A program made the position numbers and the translations under genes. 34,485 nucleotides of DNA from Muribaculaceae bacterium (lineage in GTDB: Bacteria; Bacteroidota; Bacteroidia; Bacteroidales; Muribaculaceae), in NCBI GenBank assembly GCA_023664185.1, contig JAMPGA010000008.1, forward strand, positions 1 to 34,485, in the 5' to 3' direction. Below, one piece after another: positions 17,398-25,831 of this stretch (positions within the stretch are counted from its first letter, which is position 1; the number at the start of each line of letters is the position of its first letter). The notes under the pieces were generated by a model that ran no database searches, was not told the DNA's origin, and worked only from the letters and a program-made list of their open reading frames with translations.

Positions 17398-19917
17398 TTA
17401 ATAGATTAATTCTATGTCGTCAACTGTAAGCACTGAGCCAACACGTTTGGAGTCTGCGAATCCATTGAACGTTCCTTTTGAGCCTTTGACACCCTTAACA
17501 GCAGGCGACTCAGCTGTACTTGACAAGAATACGATATAGATATGTGTGGCTTTCAGTGATTTGTTCTTATAATCGATATTCACTGTTGCAGTAGTAAAAT
17601 TGGATTGAGCCGTGCCTGATACGATCTCACCTCTACCAAGCTCCACAACACCATTATTCCTGTTTTCCACAACCATATAGGCTTTGAAACTTTCGGTATT
17701 TATAGGCGCAAATTTATATTTGAAAGAGAACCCGGCGGGACGCGATGTGAAGGGCTTGCCATATTCTATGGTCTCAGATGTTTCACCTGAAGCCGAATGA
17801 TTTCCGATAAACAGCATGCCGACAGCGGTATGCTTGTTCTCACCAATTGTTCCGCTTGAATTGGCATATGTACTGCCCTCGCCATAACCCAAGGTGCTAA
17901 TTTCTGCCGCCTTGCCTGAATTTCCATTCACCGGCACAGTGCCACTGAATGAGGTATAGTAACAAGTGGTTCCACTGCTCTGAGCTGTTGTAAGTGCGTT
18001 GCGTGTGGCCCAGAAAGACTCACCGTTGGCATTGGCAAACCATCTGACAATATCAGTTTCTCCTACCCACGCAGTTTTGGATGTATACACAGATTCACTA
18101 TACCAATTTTCCATACCGGCATTTGGCAACAGGGTGGCGGCTTCGGTGGTGAAGGTGGCGGCTACTGACTCTTCAGAGCCCAGACGTGAGAGAACCCAAT
18201 AGTTGGTTGAGGGCTCCAGACCTCGGATGAGATATGTGACAGTCTTGAGAATCTCGGCTGCTCTTGAGCGCGGGGCTGACTGAGCCACGGGGTTCTGCAC
18301 CTTGCGGTAGCTGAGACCGTCGGTTGAGATGAAGAGCTCCACATTGCCGCTCTGTGCTGCCACGGCAGCGTCGGTGAAGTTGACAGGCACGTAGGCCGAC
18401 TTGGCAAAGGCGTTGATAGTCGGAGCCGAGATATTCATGGCCGGAGCCTTGACGATTATCTCCGACATCAGGCTGCCGGCATAAGCACGGACTGTGATGT
18501 TGTCGTCGGGCGATATGACGGGGTCATTGTCGGGCTGAGCCACCACAACGGTGTAGAGGCCGTCGGCACCCTGAGTTGCGCTCTTCACTGTGAGCGGTGT
18601 GAGGGTGTTGCGCGAATTCACTGCCTTGAATTCCACCTTGCTGATGTCGGCACCGTTATAGTCGACTGTAAGGTTCAGCTGCCCGGCACCCGAGATGACA
18701 CCCGAGGTGAGAGCCAGTCTGAGCTGTTGGAGATTTACGCTGAAGCTCACGGGGTCGCACACCTTACCATTCTTGTCCTTTACCACCACGGTAAAGGTCG
18801 ACAGGTTGTTACCTCCCTCCTTAAACGGTATTTTAGCCACAGCATTGGTGAAGTCTATCACGCCCATCTCGTCGGGACGGTTCCACACGCCCAGTGTGTT
18901 GAGTCCCATCTCCATGAGTTTTGATTTCACAGCCACATCCGGGTTGGCCAGATCGACCTCGGCAGGCCAGCCGGCGCTCAGAAGGCTTTCAGAGGCAGTG
19001 GTAAGTGTGACAGTGCTGATCTTGCCGCGGGCCACGATGTTCATCTTCAGGCCGTCGGCCGGAGTCACACCCTCAACCATCTCAATCTCCTCGCCGGGAG
19101 TGAAGCCGGCAGGGGTGATGGTGGGAGCGGATGCCGAGAGGATATCGTCGGAGATATCGATATCGACTTCCTCTTTGTCGAGGGTCTCATCGAATGTGAT
19201 CTTCAGGCTCTCGGCACTGCCTACCTCGCCGCCATTTACATCCACGGTGATTGTGTGGCGATAGCGAGGCTTGGCGGTGAAGCGTGCAGCTTCAAACTGG
19301 CCGCTCTTGCCGTTGGGCTTTGTTATATTGAGATCAAGGCTCACCTCGCCGGGGCGCACATAAAGTTCCTCGGGGTTTGCCTCGTCATAGTCGAAATAAG
19401 CACCTCCGGCCGAGTGGAGCTGTGCTGAATATCCGGCTGCCATGTACTGGCGGAAAGCGTCGGTATAGACCACCTTGATTATCGAATTGGCCAGGGTGAC
19501 GTTGATCGACACCGGAGTGGTGCGGTCGGTGAGCACCGTAATCTCTTGCGAACCGTAATAATAGGGCTTACCATACCCCTCATCCTCCTGCGAGCCATAG
19601 AAGGCCTCTACCTTATATCGGCCCGACGCAAATTCCTGCGAGGAGTCGAATGTAGAGATGGGTGTCCAGGTGTTGGTGTAGTCTCTGTCCAATGCCAGAA
19701 GACGCAGAGAGAGGTCGTCGACCGTCACAGTCTTGTCGGCAGTGGCGCGCGAGTTGCCAGAGTCGCCACGGGCTGTGAGAGGTTCCGATTTGAAATCGAC
19801 ACCCGGAGCCAGTCGTCCTGTGTCGCCCCCCGCCTGGGTAGACTCCTCGCTGCAGCCTGTAGTCAACGGCAGCAGCAAAGCACACAGAGCCATGCCCGTC
19901 AAGATGCTTTTCTTCAT
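17398..19917 (-). CDS. Large surface lipoprotein, DUF4493-like with C-terminal PCMD domain
   Basis: An 839-residue lipoprotein, first of three. Signal peptide with Cys22 (TTGC) followed by SEES, matching the surface-export pattern. A DUF4493-like domain spans about 35-255, then immunoglobulin-like beta segments to about 590, then a PCMD domain (LLPNAGMENW at 596 to DDIELIY at 839). The DNA for the PCMD part (17398-18132) is much poorer in GC than the rest of the gene: about 42 percent in 17401-17500 against 57 percent in 18121-18220, counted by hand. This suggests the domain was exchanged by recombination. The protein probably sits in the outer membrane facing outwards. Confidence 0.82.
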   Translation of the reverse strand: MKKSILTGMALCALLLPLTTGCSEESTQAGGDTGRLAPGVDFKSEPLTARGDSGNSRATADKTVTVDDLSLRLLALDRDYTNTWTPISTFDSSQEFASGRYKVEAFYGSQEDEGYGKPYYYGSQEITVLTDRTTPVSINVTLANSIIKVVYTDAFRQYMAAGYSAQLHSAGGAYFDYDEANPEELYVRPGEVSLDLNITKPNGKSGQFEAARFTAKPRYRHTITVDVNGGEVGSAESLKITFDETLDKEEVDIDISDDILSASAPTITPAGFTPGEEIEMVEGVTPADGLKMNIVARGKISTVTLTTASESLLSAGWPAEVDLANPDVAVKSKLMEMGLNTLGVWNRPDEMGVIDFTNAVAKIPFKEGGNNLSTFTVVVKDKNGKVCDPVSFSVNLQQLRLALTSGVISGAGQLNLTVDYNGADISKVEFKAVNSRNTLTPLTVKSATQGADGLYTVVVAQPDNDPVISPDDNITVRAYAGSLMSEIIVKAPAMNISAPTINAFAKSAYVPVNFTDAAVAAQSGNVELFISTDGLSYRKVQNPVAQSAPRSRAAEILKTVTYLIRGLEPSTNYWVLSRLGSEESVAATFTTEAATLLPNAGMENWYSESVYTSKTAWVGETDIVRWFANANGESFWATRNALTTAQSSGTTCYYTSFSGTVPVNGNSGKAAEISTLGYGEGSTYANSSGTIGENKHTAVGMLFIGNHSASGETSETIEYGKPFTSRPAGFSFKYKFAPINTESFKAYMVVENRNNGVVELGRGEIVSGTAQSNFTTATVNIDYKNKSLKATHIYIVFLSSTAESPAVKGVKGSKGTFNGFADSKRVGSVLTVDDIELIY

Positions 19918-20000
19918 CGTGTTTATAAGTTGGTGTTTTCTATTACTCAGTGCTGTGTCAAGGTGTTTTCACAATATTCCCCAACGAGCAAAATTACGTA

Positions 20001-20008
20001 CAAAGATA
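20001..20008 (-). promoter_or_regulatory. -7 box, probable lipoprotein operon promoter
   Basis: TATCTTTG on the minus strand about 84 bp upstream of the 839-residue lipoprotein ATG. A -33 match is weak: only ATTG at 20031-20034, 22 bp away. The leader would be about 75 nt. Confidence 0.45.
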
Positions 20009-20117
20009 CGGCTTTTTCTACAAAAACCCGCAATTTTCAAGCAATAAATAACAATAAAAGGCAGGTTAAAGCTAATTCAAACGACAAATCGAACAATTCA
20101 ACGACCAAAAGCCCAGT

Positions 20118-21932
20118 TCAGTCTTCGGAGTAGTGGCGGAGCACTCGACGGTAGGAGTTGAAGATCTTCGACTTCGACACAAAGCCCACATATTTACCGT
20201 TTTCATCGACTACGGGCAGATTCCATGCGCCGGTCTGGTCGAAGCTTTTCATCACCGACTCCATGCTCTGACCTGTCTCAACACGTGCCGGCGGCATAGA
20301 CATGAACTGATTGACATACATGCGTTTATACAGGTCGGGGCGGAACATAATATTGCGTATTTCGTCGAGCAGGACCACTCCGAGCAGCTCACCCTCACCA
20401 TTGACCACCGGAAACAGATTGCGCGAGGAGCGCGATATGGCTCCCACCATCTCCTTGAGGTTCATCTCAGGATTTACACTGATAAAGTCGGTCTCAATCA
20501 CATTGTTCACTTTCAGCAGCGTCAGCACAGCCTTGTCCTTATGGTGGGTGAGCAGCTTGCCTTCATGGGCCAGACGCATGGTGTAAATGCTATAGGGTTC
20601 AAACATCTTGATGGTGCCATACGAGATGGTCGACACTATCAGCAGCGGCAGAAACAGATCGTAGCCACCCGTGAGCTCGGCCGTGAGGAAGATGCCCATA
20701 AGCGGAGCGTGCATTACCCCCGACATTACTCCGGCCATGCCCATGAGGGCAAAGTTTTTGGTAGACAGATCGAGCCCGAAGATTATGTTGAGAGCGTAGG
20801 CAAATACAAATCCAGCCATACACCCCACATAGAGCGACGGGGCAAAGGTGCCACCCACGCCTCCACCACCGTTGGTGGCCGAGGTGGCAAACGATTTGAG
20901 AAGCACCAGGGCAGCTATAAATCCGAGAAGCCACCATTCGTTGGAGCGGTCGGTGTAGAAGATGGAGTTGTTGACTATCGACGATGTGTCGCCGCTCAGC
21001 AGACCCATTATAGAGCCGTATCCCTCGCCGTAAAGGGGCGGGAACAGAAACACCAACAAGGCCAGTATGCTGCCACCCACGGCTATCTTCTTCCAGGGTG
21101 TTTTCAAGCAACGGAAGTTATTTTCCATCATGTTCATGGTGCGGGTGAAGTAGAGCGAGACAAATCCGAGCACCACGCCCAGGAGTATTACATAGGGGAT
21201 ACGCGCGGTGACAAACGGCTCGCTCTGCAGGAAGAAAAACTCCACATCATAGCCCGTGAACACATAGGCCATCGTGGCAGCCGTGATCGAGGCTATGAGC
21301 AGAGGCATCACCGACACAGTGGTGAGGTCGAGCATAAGCACCTCGAGCGTAAAAAGCATACCGGCGATCGGGGCCTTGAAGATGCCGGCAATACCCGCGG
21401 CCGCTCCGCATCCCACAAGTATCATGAGGATGCGTGGCGACATGCGAAACACTCGCCCAAGGTTGCTCCCTATGGCCGCACCGGTATACACTATAGGACC
21501 CTCGGCTCCCACCGATCCGCCAAACCCGATGGTGATGGAACTCGCTATAACCGAGGTATACATATTGTGCTTCTTGAGCCTCGACTTGTTTTGCGAGATG
21601 GCATAGAGCACTCGGGTGACACCGTGCGAGATATTGTCGCGCACCACATATTTCACATACAGGCTGGTGATTATAATGCCGGCCACCGGATAGAGCAGAT
21701 ACAGATAGTTGCCCTCGTTGATGGCCATATGGGCTGTCAAGAGGCCGGAAATGGTATGAATGAGCCACTTCAGAATCAGTGCGGCGGTGCCGGCCACCAC
21801 GCCGACCATAAGAGCCAGGATGATGACAAAGGTTTTCTCCTTGATATGACGCTCACGCCACATCAGCAGCATCTGAAACCACGATTCGAGCTTCGCGGCT
21901 GTTGTCTCACATATATCTTTCAACTTTGCCAT
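20118..21932 (-). CDS. ClC-type chloride channel/transporter with CBS pair
   Basis: A 604-residue inner-membrane ClC protein: about 10-12 membrane segments (residues 35-445) and two C-terminal CBS domains (about 475-600) that likely sense nucleotides. The gating glutamate is present as Glu144 in SVGAEGPIV, and a tyrosine in GGYDLFLPLL matches the central Tyr445 of E. coli ClC-ec1. The proton glutamate of exchangers, ClC-ec1 Glu203, is Val198 here (MLFTLEVLM), as in animal chloride channels; the GSGIP serine region reads SHGVT. It may thus conduct passively or with altered coupling. It is the last gene after tsaC and the glycosylphosphotransferase, 16 bp downstream. Confidence 0.92.
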   Translation of the reverse strand: MAKLKDICETTAAKLESWFQMLLMWRERHIKEKTFVIILALMVGVVAGTAALILKWLIHTISGLLTAHMAINEGNYLYLLYPVAGIIITSLYVKYVVRDNISHGVTRVLYAISQNKSRLKKHNMYTSVIASSITIGFGGSVGAEGPIVYTGAAIGSNLGRVFRMSPRILMILVGCGAAAGIAGIFKAPIAGMLFTLEVLMLDLTTVSVMPLLIASITAATMAYVFTGYDVEFFFLQSEPFVTARIPYVILLGVVLGFVSLYFTRTMNMMENNFRCLKTPWKKIAVGGSILALLVFLFPPLYGEGYGSIMGLLSGDTSSIVNNSIFYTDRSNEWWLLGFIAALVLLKSFATSATNGGGGVGGTFAPSLYVGCMAGFVFAYALNIIFGLDLSTKNFALMGMAGVMSGVMHAPLMGIFLTAELTGGYDLFLPLLIVSTISYGTIKMFEPYSIYTMRLAHEGKLLTHHKDKAVLTLLKVNNVIETDFISVNPEMNLKEMVGAISRSSRNLFPVVNGEGELLGVVLLDEIRNIMFRPDLYKRMYVNQFMSMPPARVETGQSMESVMKSFDQTGAWNLPVVDENGKYVGFVSKSKIFNSYRRVLRHYSED

Positions 21933-21948
21933 AAGCAGTTGTATCTCT

Positions 21949-23337
21949 TTATTTGCCCTCGCCGCGCAGCACGGTGCGTAGGGTATAGAGCAGTATTTTC
22001 ACATCCACCTCCAGCGAGAGGTTCTGGATGTAGAGTATATCGTAGCGCAGTCGCTCCACCATCTCGTCGACATTCGAGGCATAGCCATATCTCACCATGC
22101 CCCACGAGGTCAAGCCGGGCCTGACAAGATGGAGCAGCGTGTAGTGGGGCGCACGCTCCACGATCTGGCGTATGAAATGTTCGCGCTCGGGACGCGGACC
22201 CACCAGCGACATCTCGCCCACCAGCACATTCCAGAGGTTGGGAAGCTCGTCAAGGCGATATTTGCGCATAAACCGCCCCACGGGAGTGACACGGGGATCA
22301 TCGTCGGCCGACAGGCGCGGGCCGTCGGTCTCCGAGTCTGATATCATAGAGCGCAGTTTGTGTATCATAAACGGGCGGCGCCGATAGCCTATGCGCTCCT
22401 GCGAGTAAAACATCGGTCCGTCCGACTGCAGCTTCACAGCCACTCCGAGCACAGCTATCAACGGTGCGGTAACAATGAGCGCCACCGACGATACCACCAC
22501 GTCGGCAAATCGCTTCATGGCCACCATGGCATCCGGAAGCACCGGGCGCACTATATCCACGAGCGGCTCCCCTATCACGTGGTCAAACCTGGTCATGGTG
22601 CCCATGGCCAGGGCGCGGTCGTCGGGACTCACCAGCACCGGCACATCCAGAGTGTAGAGCGTGTGGAGCAACCGCTGCATCCCTTCGGAGTCGAGTGCCG
22701 ACGGCGCCAGCACCACTCCCTCTATCTCGCCCTCTGCGATGCGGCGGATCATGCTGTCGTTGTCGGTATTCTCTTCGGGGTGATACACAGCCACAATATC
22801 CAGGCTGGGATCGGCCACCGTGCAATCCATCCATCGGCGGCTGCACGGCTCGTCGTCTCTGCGGCATACCATCACAAACCTTCTTGGCGCCCGGCTCTGA
22901 GCCCGACGTTTGAGAAAAGAAGTGATGGAGTATCTGATGAGCCATGTGGTCAGAAACATCTCTGCGGCAAACATCAGTATCAACTCATAGTGCAGACGGC
23001 GCATGGGCATGCGATCGTTGAGCAGAGCCACAAAAAAATAAGCCAATGTCACTATCACCACCGACGAGAGTGTGCGGAGCACCTCATCGACCCTCGATTT
23101 GTCGAGCACTCTCACGTAGTAGCCCGTGATATAGTTTACCAGCAACATAAACGGTGGAAACAGAGCCAGCGACATCATCACGCCGTGCGATGCCATAAAA
23201 GCCCCCACGCTGCCATAGGTCATGGCAATGCGCGGCACAAACATATAGCGGCTCAGACTGAACAACACCAGCCCAAGCACGGCCGCCACATAGTCGGCTG
23301 CAACGTAGAGTATCCTTATGTCGCGCTGTCTGTTCAA
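21949..23337 (-). CDS. Polyprenyl glycosylphosphotransferase (exopolysaccharide/capsule initiation)
   Basis: A 462-residue membrane enzyme of the WcaJ type, which loads a sugar-1-phosphate onto undecaprenyl phosphate to start a surface glycan. Four hydrophobic segments (about 10-150) precede a Rossmann-like middle domain and a fifth membrane segment at about 280-300. The C-terminal Bac_transf domain begins MKRFADVVVSS (about 273) and shows SDGPMFYSQERIG, HKLRSM, the catalytic YRLDELPNLWNVL and GEMSLVGPRPE. The sugar cannot be predicted. There are no other glycosyltransferases nearby, so it is an isolated initiator. It overlaps tsaC by ATGA. Confidence 0.92.
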   Translation of the reverse strand: MNRQRDIRILYVAADYVAAVLGLVLFSLSRYMFVPRIAMTYGSVGAFMASHGVMMSLALFPPFMLLVNYITGYYVRVLDKSRVDEVLRTLSSVVIVTLAYFFVALLNDRMPMRRLHYELILMFAAEMFLTTWLIRYSITSFLKRRAQSRAPRRFVMVCRRDDEPCSRRWMDCTVADPSLDIVAVYHPEENTDNDSMIRRIAEGEIEGVVLAPSALDSEGMQRLLHTLYTLDVPVLVSPDDRALAMGTMTRFDHVIGEPLVDIVRPVLPDAMVAMKRFADVVVSSVALIVTAPLIAVLGVAVKLQSDGPMFYSQERIGYRRRPFMIHKLRSMISDSETDGPRLSADDDPRVTPVGRFMRKYRLDELPNLWNVLVGEMSLVGPRPEREHFIRQIVERAPHYTLLHLVRPGLTSWGMVRYGYASNVDEMVERLRYDILYIQNLSLEVDVKILLYTLRTVLRGEGK

Positions 23338-23903
23338 GGTCTGATCACTTTCATTATTCCATCTCCACCTATCATCACCACCCTCGACGGGAGCGACGGC
23401 GTATGATCGGCTCTCCTGTAGCGGGCCACATAGTCAACCGAGGCAAGCACTTCGGCCGATATCTCGTCGAAAAAACGCGGAGAAGGCTCACCGCTGATAT
23501 TGGCCGATGTCGACACTATTGGAGCCCCGAGAGCTTCACACAAGCCTGCTGAATAGGCCTCGCGGGTGAGACGTATGCCTATGCTGCCGTCGGCAGCCAG
23601 CAGCTCGGCAGCCACTCCCACGCCATTTGGGAAAACCACCGTGGTGGGTCGCGGCGAATTCAGAGCCACATCCAGAGCCTCGGGCGCTATAGTGCCGACA
23701 TGATTCAGCAGCATCTCGCGCGACGACACCAGTGTGATCAGAGCCTTTGAGTCCGCCCGGTGTTTCACCTCGAAAACCCTTCTTACAGCCTCCGGGCAAG
23801 TGGCATCACATCCTATCCCCCAGATTGTATCTGTAGGATAAGCTATGAGGCCGCCACGTTTCATCACGCTGACGGCCTCTCTTATATCCTGAGCCAAAGT
23901 CAT
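23334..23903 (-). CDS. tsaC: L-threonylcarbamoyladenylate synthase (YrdC/TsaC type)
   Basis: A 189-residue YrdC-fold protein that makes threonylcarbamoyl-AMP for the t6A modification of ANN-decoding tRNAs. Typical sequence: GGLIAYPTDTIWGIGCDA (P-loop-like substrate site), VKHRADSKALITLV, GSIGIRLTREAY and IVSTSANISGEPS. It is the short form without the Sua5 C-terminal domain. The start MTLAQDIREA is preferred over an upstream in-frame codon because the promoter -7 box lies at 23934-23941, which leaves about 25 nt of leader; the longer frame would start at the transcription start itself. Confidence 0.93.
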   Translation of the reverse strand: MTLAQDIREAVSVMKRGGLIAYPTDTIWGIGCDATCPEAVRRVFEVKHRADSKALITLVSSREMLLNHVGTIAPEALDVALNSPRPTTVVFPNGVGVAAELLAADGSIGIRLTREAYSAGLCEALGAPIVSTSANISGEPSPRFFDEISAEVLASVDYVARYRRADHTPSLPSRVVMIGGDGIMKVIRP

Positions 23904-23933
23904 TGATGCGTTTCCTGATTGGTGTTGGAAACG

Positions 23934-23965
23934 CAAAGTTAATAAATCTTTCCCGAGGTTGCAAA
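23934..23965 (-). promoter_or_regulatory. Consensus promoter of the tsaC operon
   Basis: TTTG (23962-23965) with exactly 20 bp to TAACTTTG (23934-23941) on the minus strand. It lies between the serpin remnant and tsaC and would drive tsaC, the glycosylphosphotransferase and the ClC gene. Confidence 0.8.
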
Positions 23966-23991
23966 TCTAAGAATATTAGTCAGACATGTCG

Positions 23992-24747
23992 CTAAAGTTT
24001 GTTTACTGCACCAAACAGTAGCATGGCATTGCTATATGATTCAGAGACAAAAAACATGAAAGGCTTGTCTATAACAACATCTACATGATTTTTGAAGGGA
24101 CGACCATCAGCTTTAACATCTCCTTCAAATGCATCCTCGCCAATAGCACCACTCTCATCAAAAGATATTGATGTGCATTGAATTAGATTACTAACATGCA
24201 GTGTTTTACCATCCACTATTTCCTCAATCGGCATCTCTGACAAACTACATTTTTCTTCTTCACCCATAATTTCACATACTGATGCAACATCTGTGACCAA
24301 ATTCAAATTGATTTTTGGAATTGTCAGATTCCCAACCGCTTTTGAGTCCATATTTTCAAAATAGCCCATATTGCAACGTTCTTGAATTAACCTATTCAAA
24401 CATTCATCTATGCTATAGTCTTCTTTAGGTAGAAGAAATGTAATTGTATAATTAAATATCCTAAAACCGCGATTCACACCAAGCTCACGTTTAAACGCGA
24501 TCATTTCCTTACTGTCAAGCAACTCTATGCCGGACTCAGAACCAGTCATAAATTGGACTTCAGAAGATGTATTATCCGAATTATGGAATTTACCTATTTT
24601 CGTCTTTTTTACATCAAAAGCATTTGTCCACGAGCCTTTGAAATTAAGCATAAATGCGGCAGCTAGCTCACCGTCAAACGACTCAGATGGCAAATTGTAA
24701 GATAACGTTGTATTTTGCACCAACCAATTGGTTAAGTCATAGCACAT
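23992..24747 (-). pseudogene. N-terminally deleted serpin
   Basis: The 251-residue frame matches the C-terminal two thirds of a serpin (serine protease inhibitor): LTNWLVQNTT (helix F region), FMLNFKGSWTNAFD (residues 32-45, the strand 3A/breach signature NAxxFKGxWxxxF), a hinge-like SISFDESGAIGEDAF (193-207) and the C-terminal FMFFVSES-LLFGAV. Full serpins have about 370-400 residues, so roughly the first 120-150 are absent; a stop lies three codons before the ATG and only 140 bp separate it from the next gene, leaving no room. The hinge lacks the run of small residues that inhibitory serpins need. The DNA is clearly AT-rich. It could be an inactive relic or an expressed fragment. Confidence 0.75.
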
Positions 24748-24778
24748 TCGATGAAATTAGTGTAGAATATAGATAATC

Positions 24779-24818
24779 GACTCCATAGATGTTATATACA
24801 TCAAACACCTATGGAGTC
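24779..24818. repeat. Inverted repeat between serpin remnant and PCMD gene
   Basis: A perfect 10-bp stem (24779-24788 with 24809-24818) with a second inner stem GATGT/ACATC (24788-24792 with 24798-24802). It lies 70 bp after the PCMD stop and may end that operon, but no T run follows on the minus strand. Confidence 0.6.
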
Positions 24819-24887
24819 AAAATATCTAAAGACTAATTCGGCACAATAGCACATTCCGTTGATGTGCATAACTCTTGAATAAAGGTT

Positions 24888-25829
24888 TCAATACACCAAG
24901 CCCATGTTGTCTACCCACATTGTCAGGCCTATGGTGCCCACGTAGGGCTCACCTTCGGCGGCTGAGGCCATGATGAGGAGATGTGTAGGGGTGGCGTCGG
25001 GGGTGTCCCATCCTTCTTCAATCACGGGCACCATCTTGCCTTTACTGTTACGGGCATAATAGCTGTCGGCCTGCGGGATAAGCGGCATGGCTGACGAGCC
25101 TTTTTCGCCATACACTACCGGGATGCGGTGGGAATTGACCCAGCCGTTTGTAGAATTCTTAAACACTTCGCATCCTGTGCCCACACGCTTGGCGTGAATA
25201 TTGCCGTCGGCATCCTCCCACCGGCGCTGCAGCAGTATGTAGACCTCGGCATTTTCATGTCCGGGCAGAGTCTTCTTTTTGCCAAATCCGCTGGAATAGA
25301 GGCGCTGGTTTCCCTCGGGGATGGTGAGTTTGTAGTCGAAACTGAGTGCCTTGGGGCGCTTGGTAAAGGGTATACCCATTTCCATTTTGGTATAGGGGTC
25401 GTGGGTCGACTTGACGGGCTCAAACATGCGCCCCAGGAAGATGGACCCGGCCACCGTCACGTCGATGTTTATCAGTCCGATGGCCTTGCAATGCTCCAGC
25501 ACTGTGGTGAGCTTGGCGCATTTACCATGGCCGGGGCGATCGTCGGGGAAGACGGCATTGCTTCCTTTCACCACACCCATCACCTTGGCATAGACATTTG
25601 AGGTGGCCCAGGGTGAGCCTCCCAGCGGAGTATATGGTTTGTTGCCTTTTATGGTTTGTGTAGGCCCTATCTCGTAGATTGTCTTGTCGTTGCCACCTAT
25701 GACACCCGACTCCGAGATCTCGCGCGTCACCCACGAATCAAAATTGCCGTATCTGATGGGCTCGATGCGCTCGGCCTTCAGGCTGCTGGCCATGGCCGAC
25801 AGTATCAGCATTAAGAATATCCGTTTCAT
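24888..25829 (-). CDS. Secreted PCMD-domain protein
   Basis: A 313-residue protein with a signal peptide (hydrophobic 4-17, likely cut after SLKA) but no lipobox. The rest fits a PCMD domain: GNFDSWVTRE near the start, GIPFTKRPKALSFDYKL (about 170-187), and TMWVDNMGLVY at the end, the same closing pattern as in the two lipoproteins at 13847 and 17398. The start is the ATG at 25829, 2 bp after the DUF3943 stop; an earlier TTG would overlap it. It is the last gene of the outer-membrane operon, probably periplasmic or surface-located. Function unknown. Confidence 0.8.
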   Translation of the reverse strand: MKRIFLMLILSAMASSLKAERIEPIRYGNFDSWVTREISESGVIGGNDKTIYEIGPTQTIKGNKPYTPLGGSPWATSNVYAKVMGVVKGSNAVFPDDRPGHGKCAKLTTVLEHCKAIGLINIDVTVAGSIFLGRMFEPVKSTHDPYTKMEMGIPFTKRPKALSFDYKLTIPEGNQRLYSSGFGKKKTLPGHENAEVYILLQRRWEDADGNIHAKRVGTGCEVFKNSTNGWVNSHRIPVVYGEKGSSAMPLIPQADSYYARNSKGKMVPVIEEGWDTPDATPTHLLIMASAAEGEPYVGTIGLTMWVDNMGLVY

Positions 25830-25831
25830 AA

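Noticed and set aside
16021..17409. 462-codon open frame on the plus strand
   Set aside because: Antisense to the DUF4493-like lipoprotein gene, which has a signal peptide and lipobox; the antisense product has neither motif nor export signal consistent with a gene.
20133..22124. 663-codon open frame on the plus strand
   Set aside because: It lies fully antisense to the ClC gene and runs into the glycosylphosphotransferase. The product is a His/Arg-rich string with no domain, as expected from GC-biased third codon positions.
22360..23406. 348-codon open frame on the plus strand
   Set aside because: Antisense shadow of the polyprenyl glycosylphosphotransferase, which has full family motifs.
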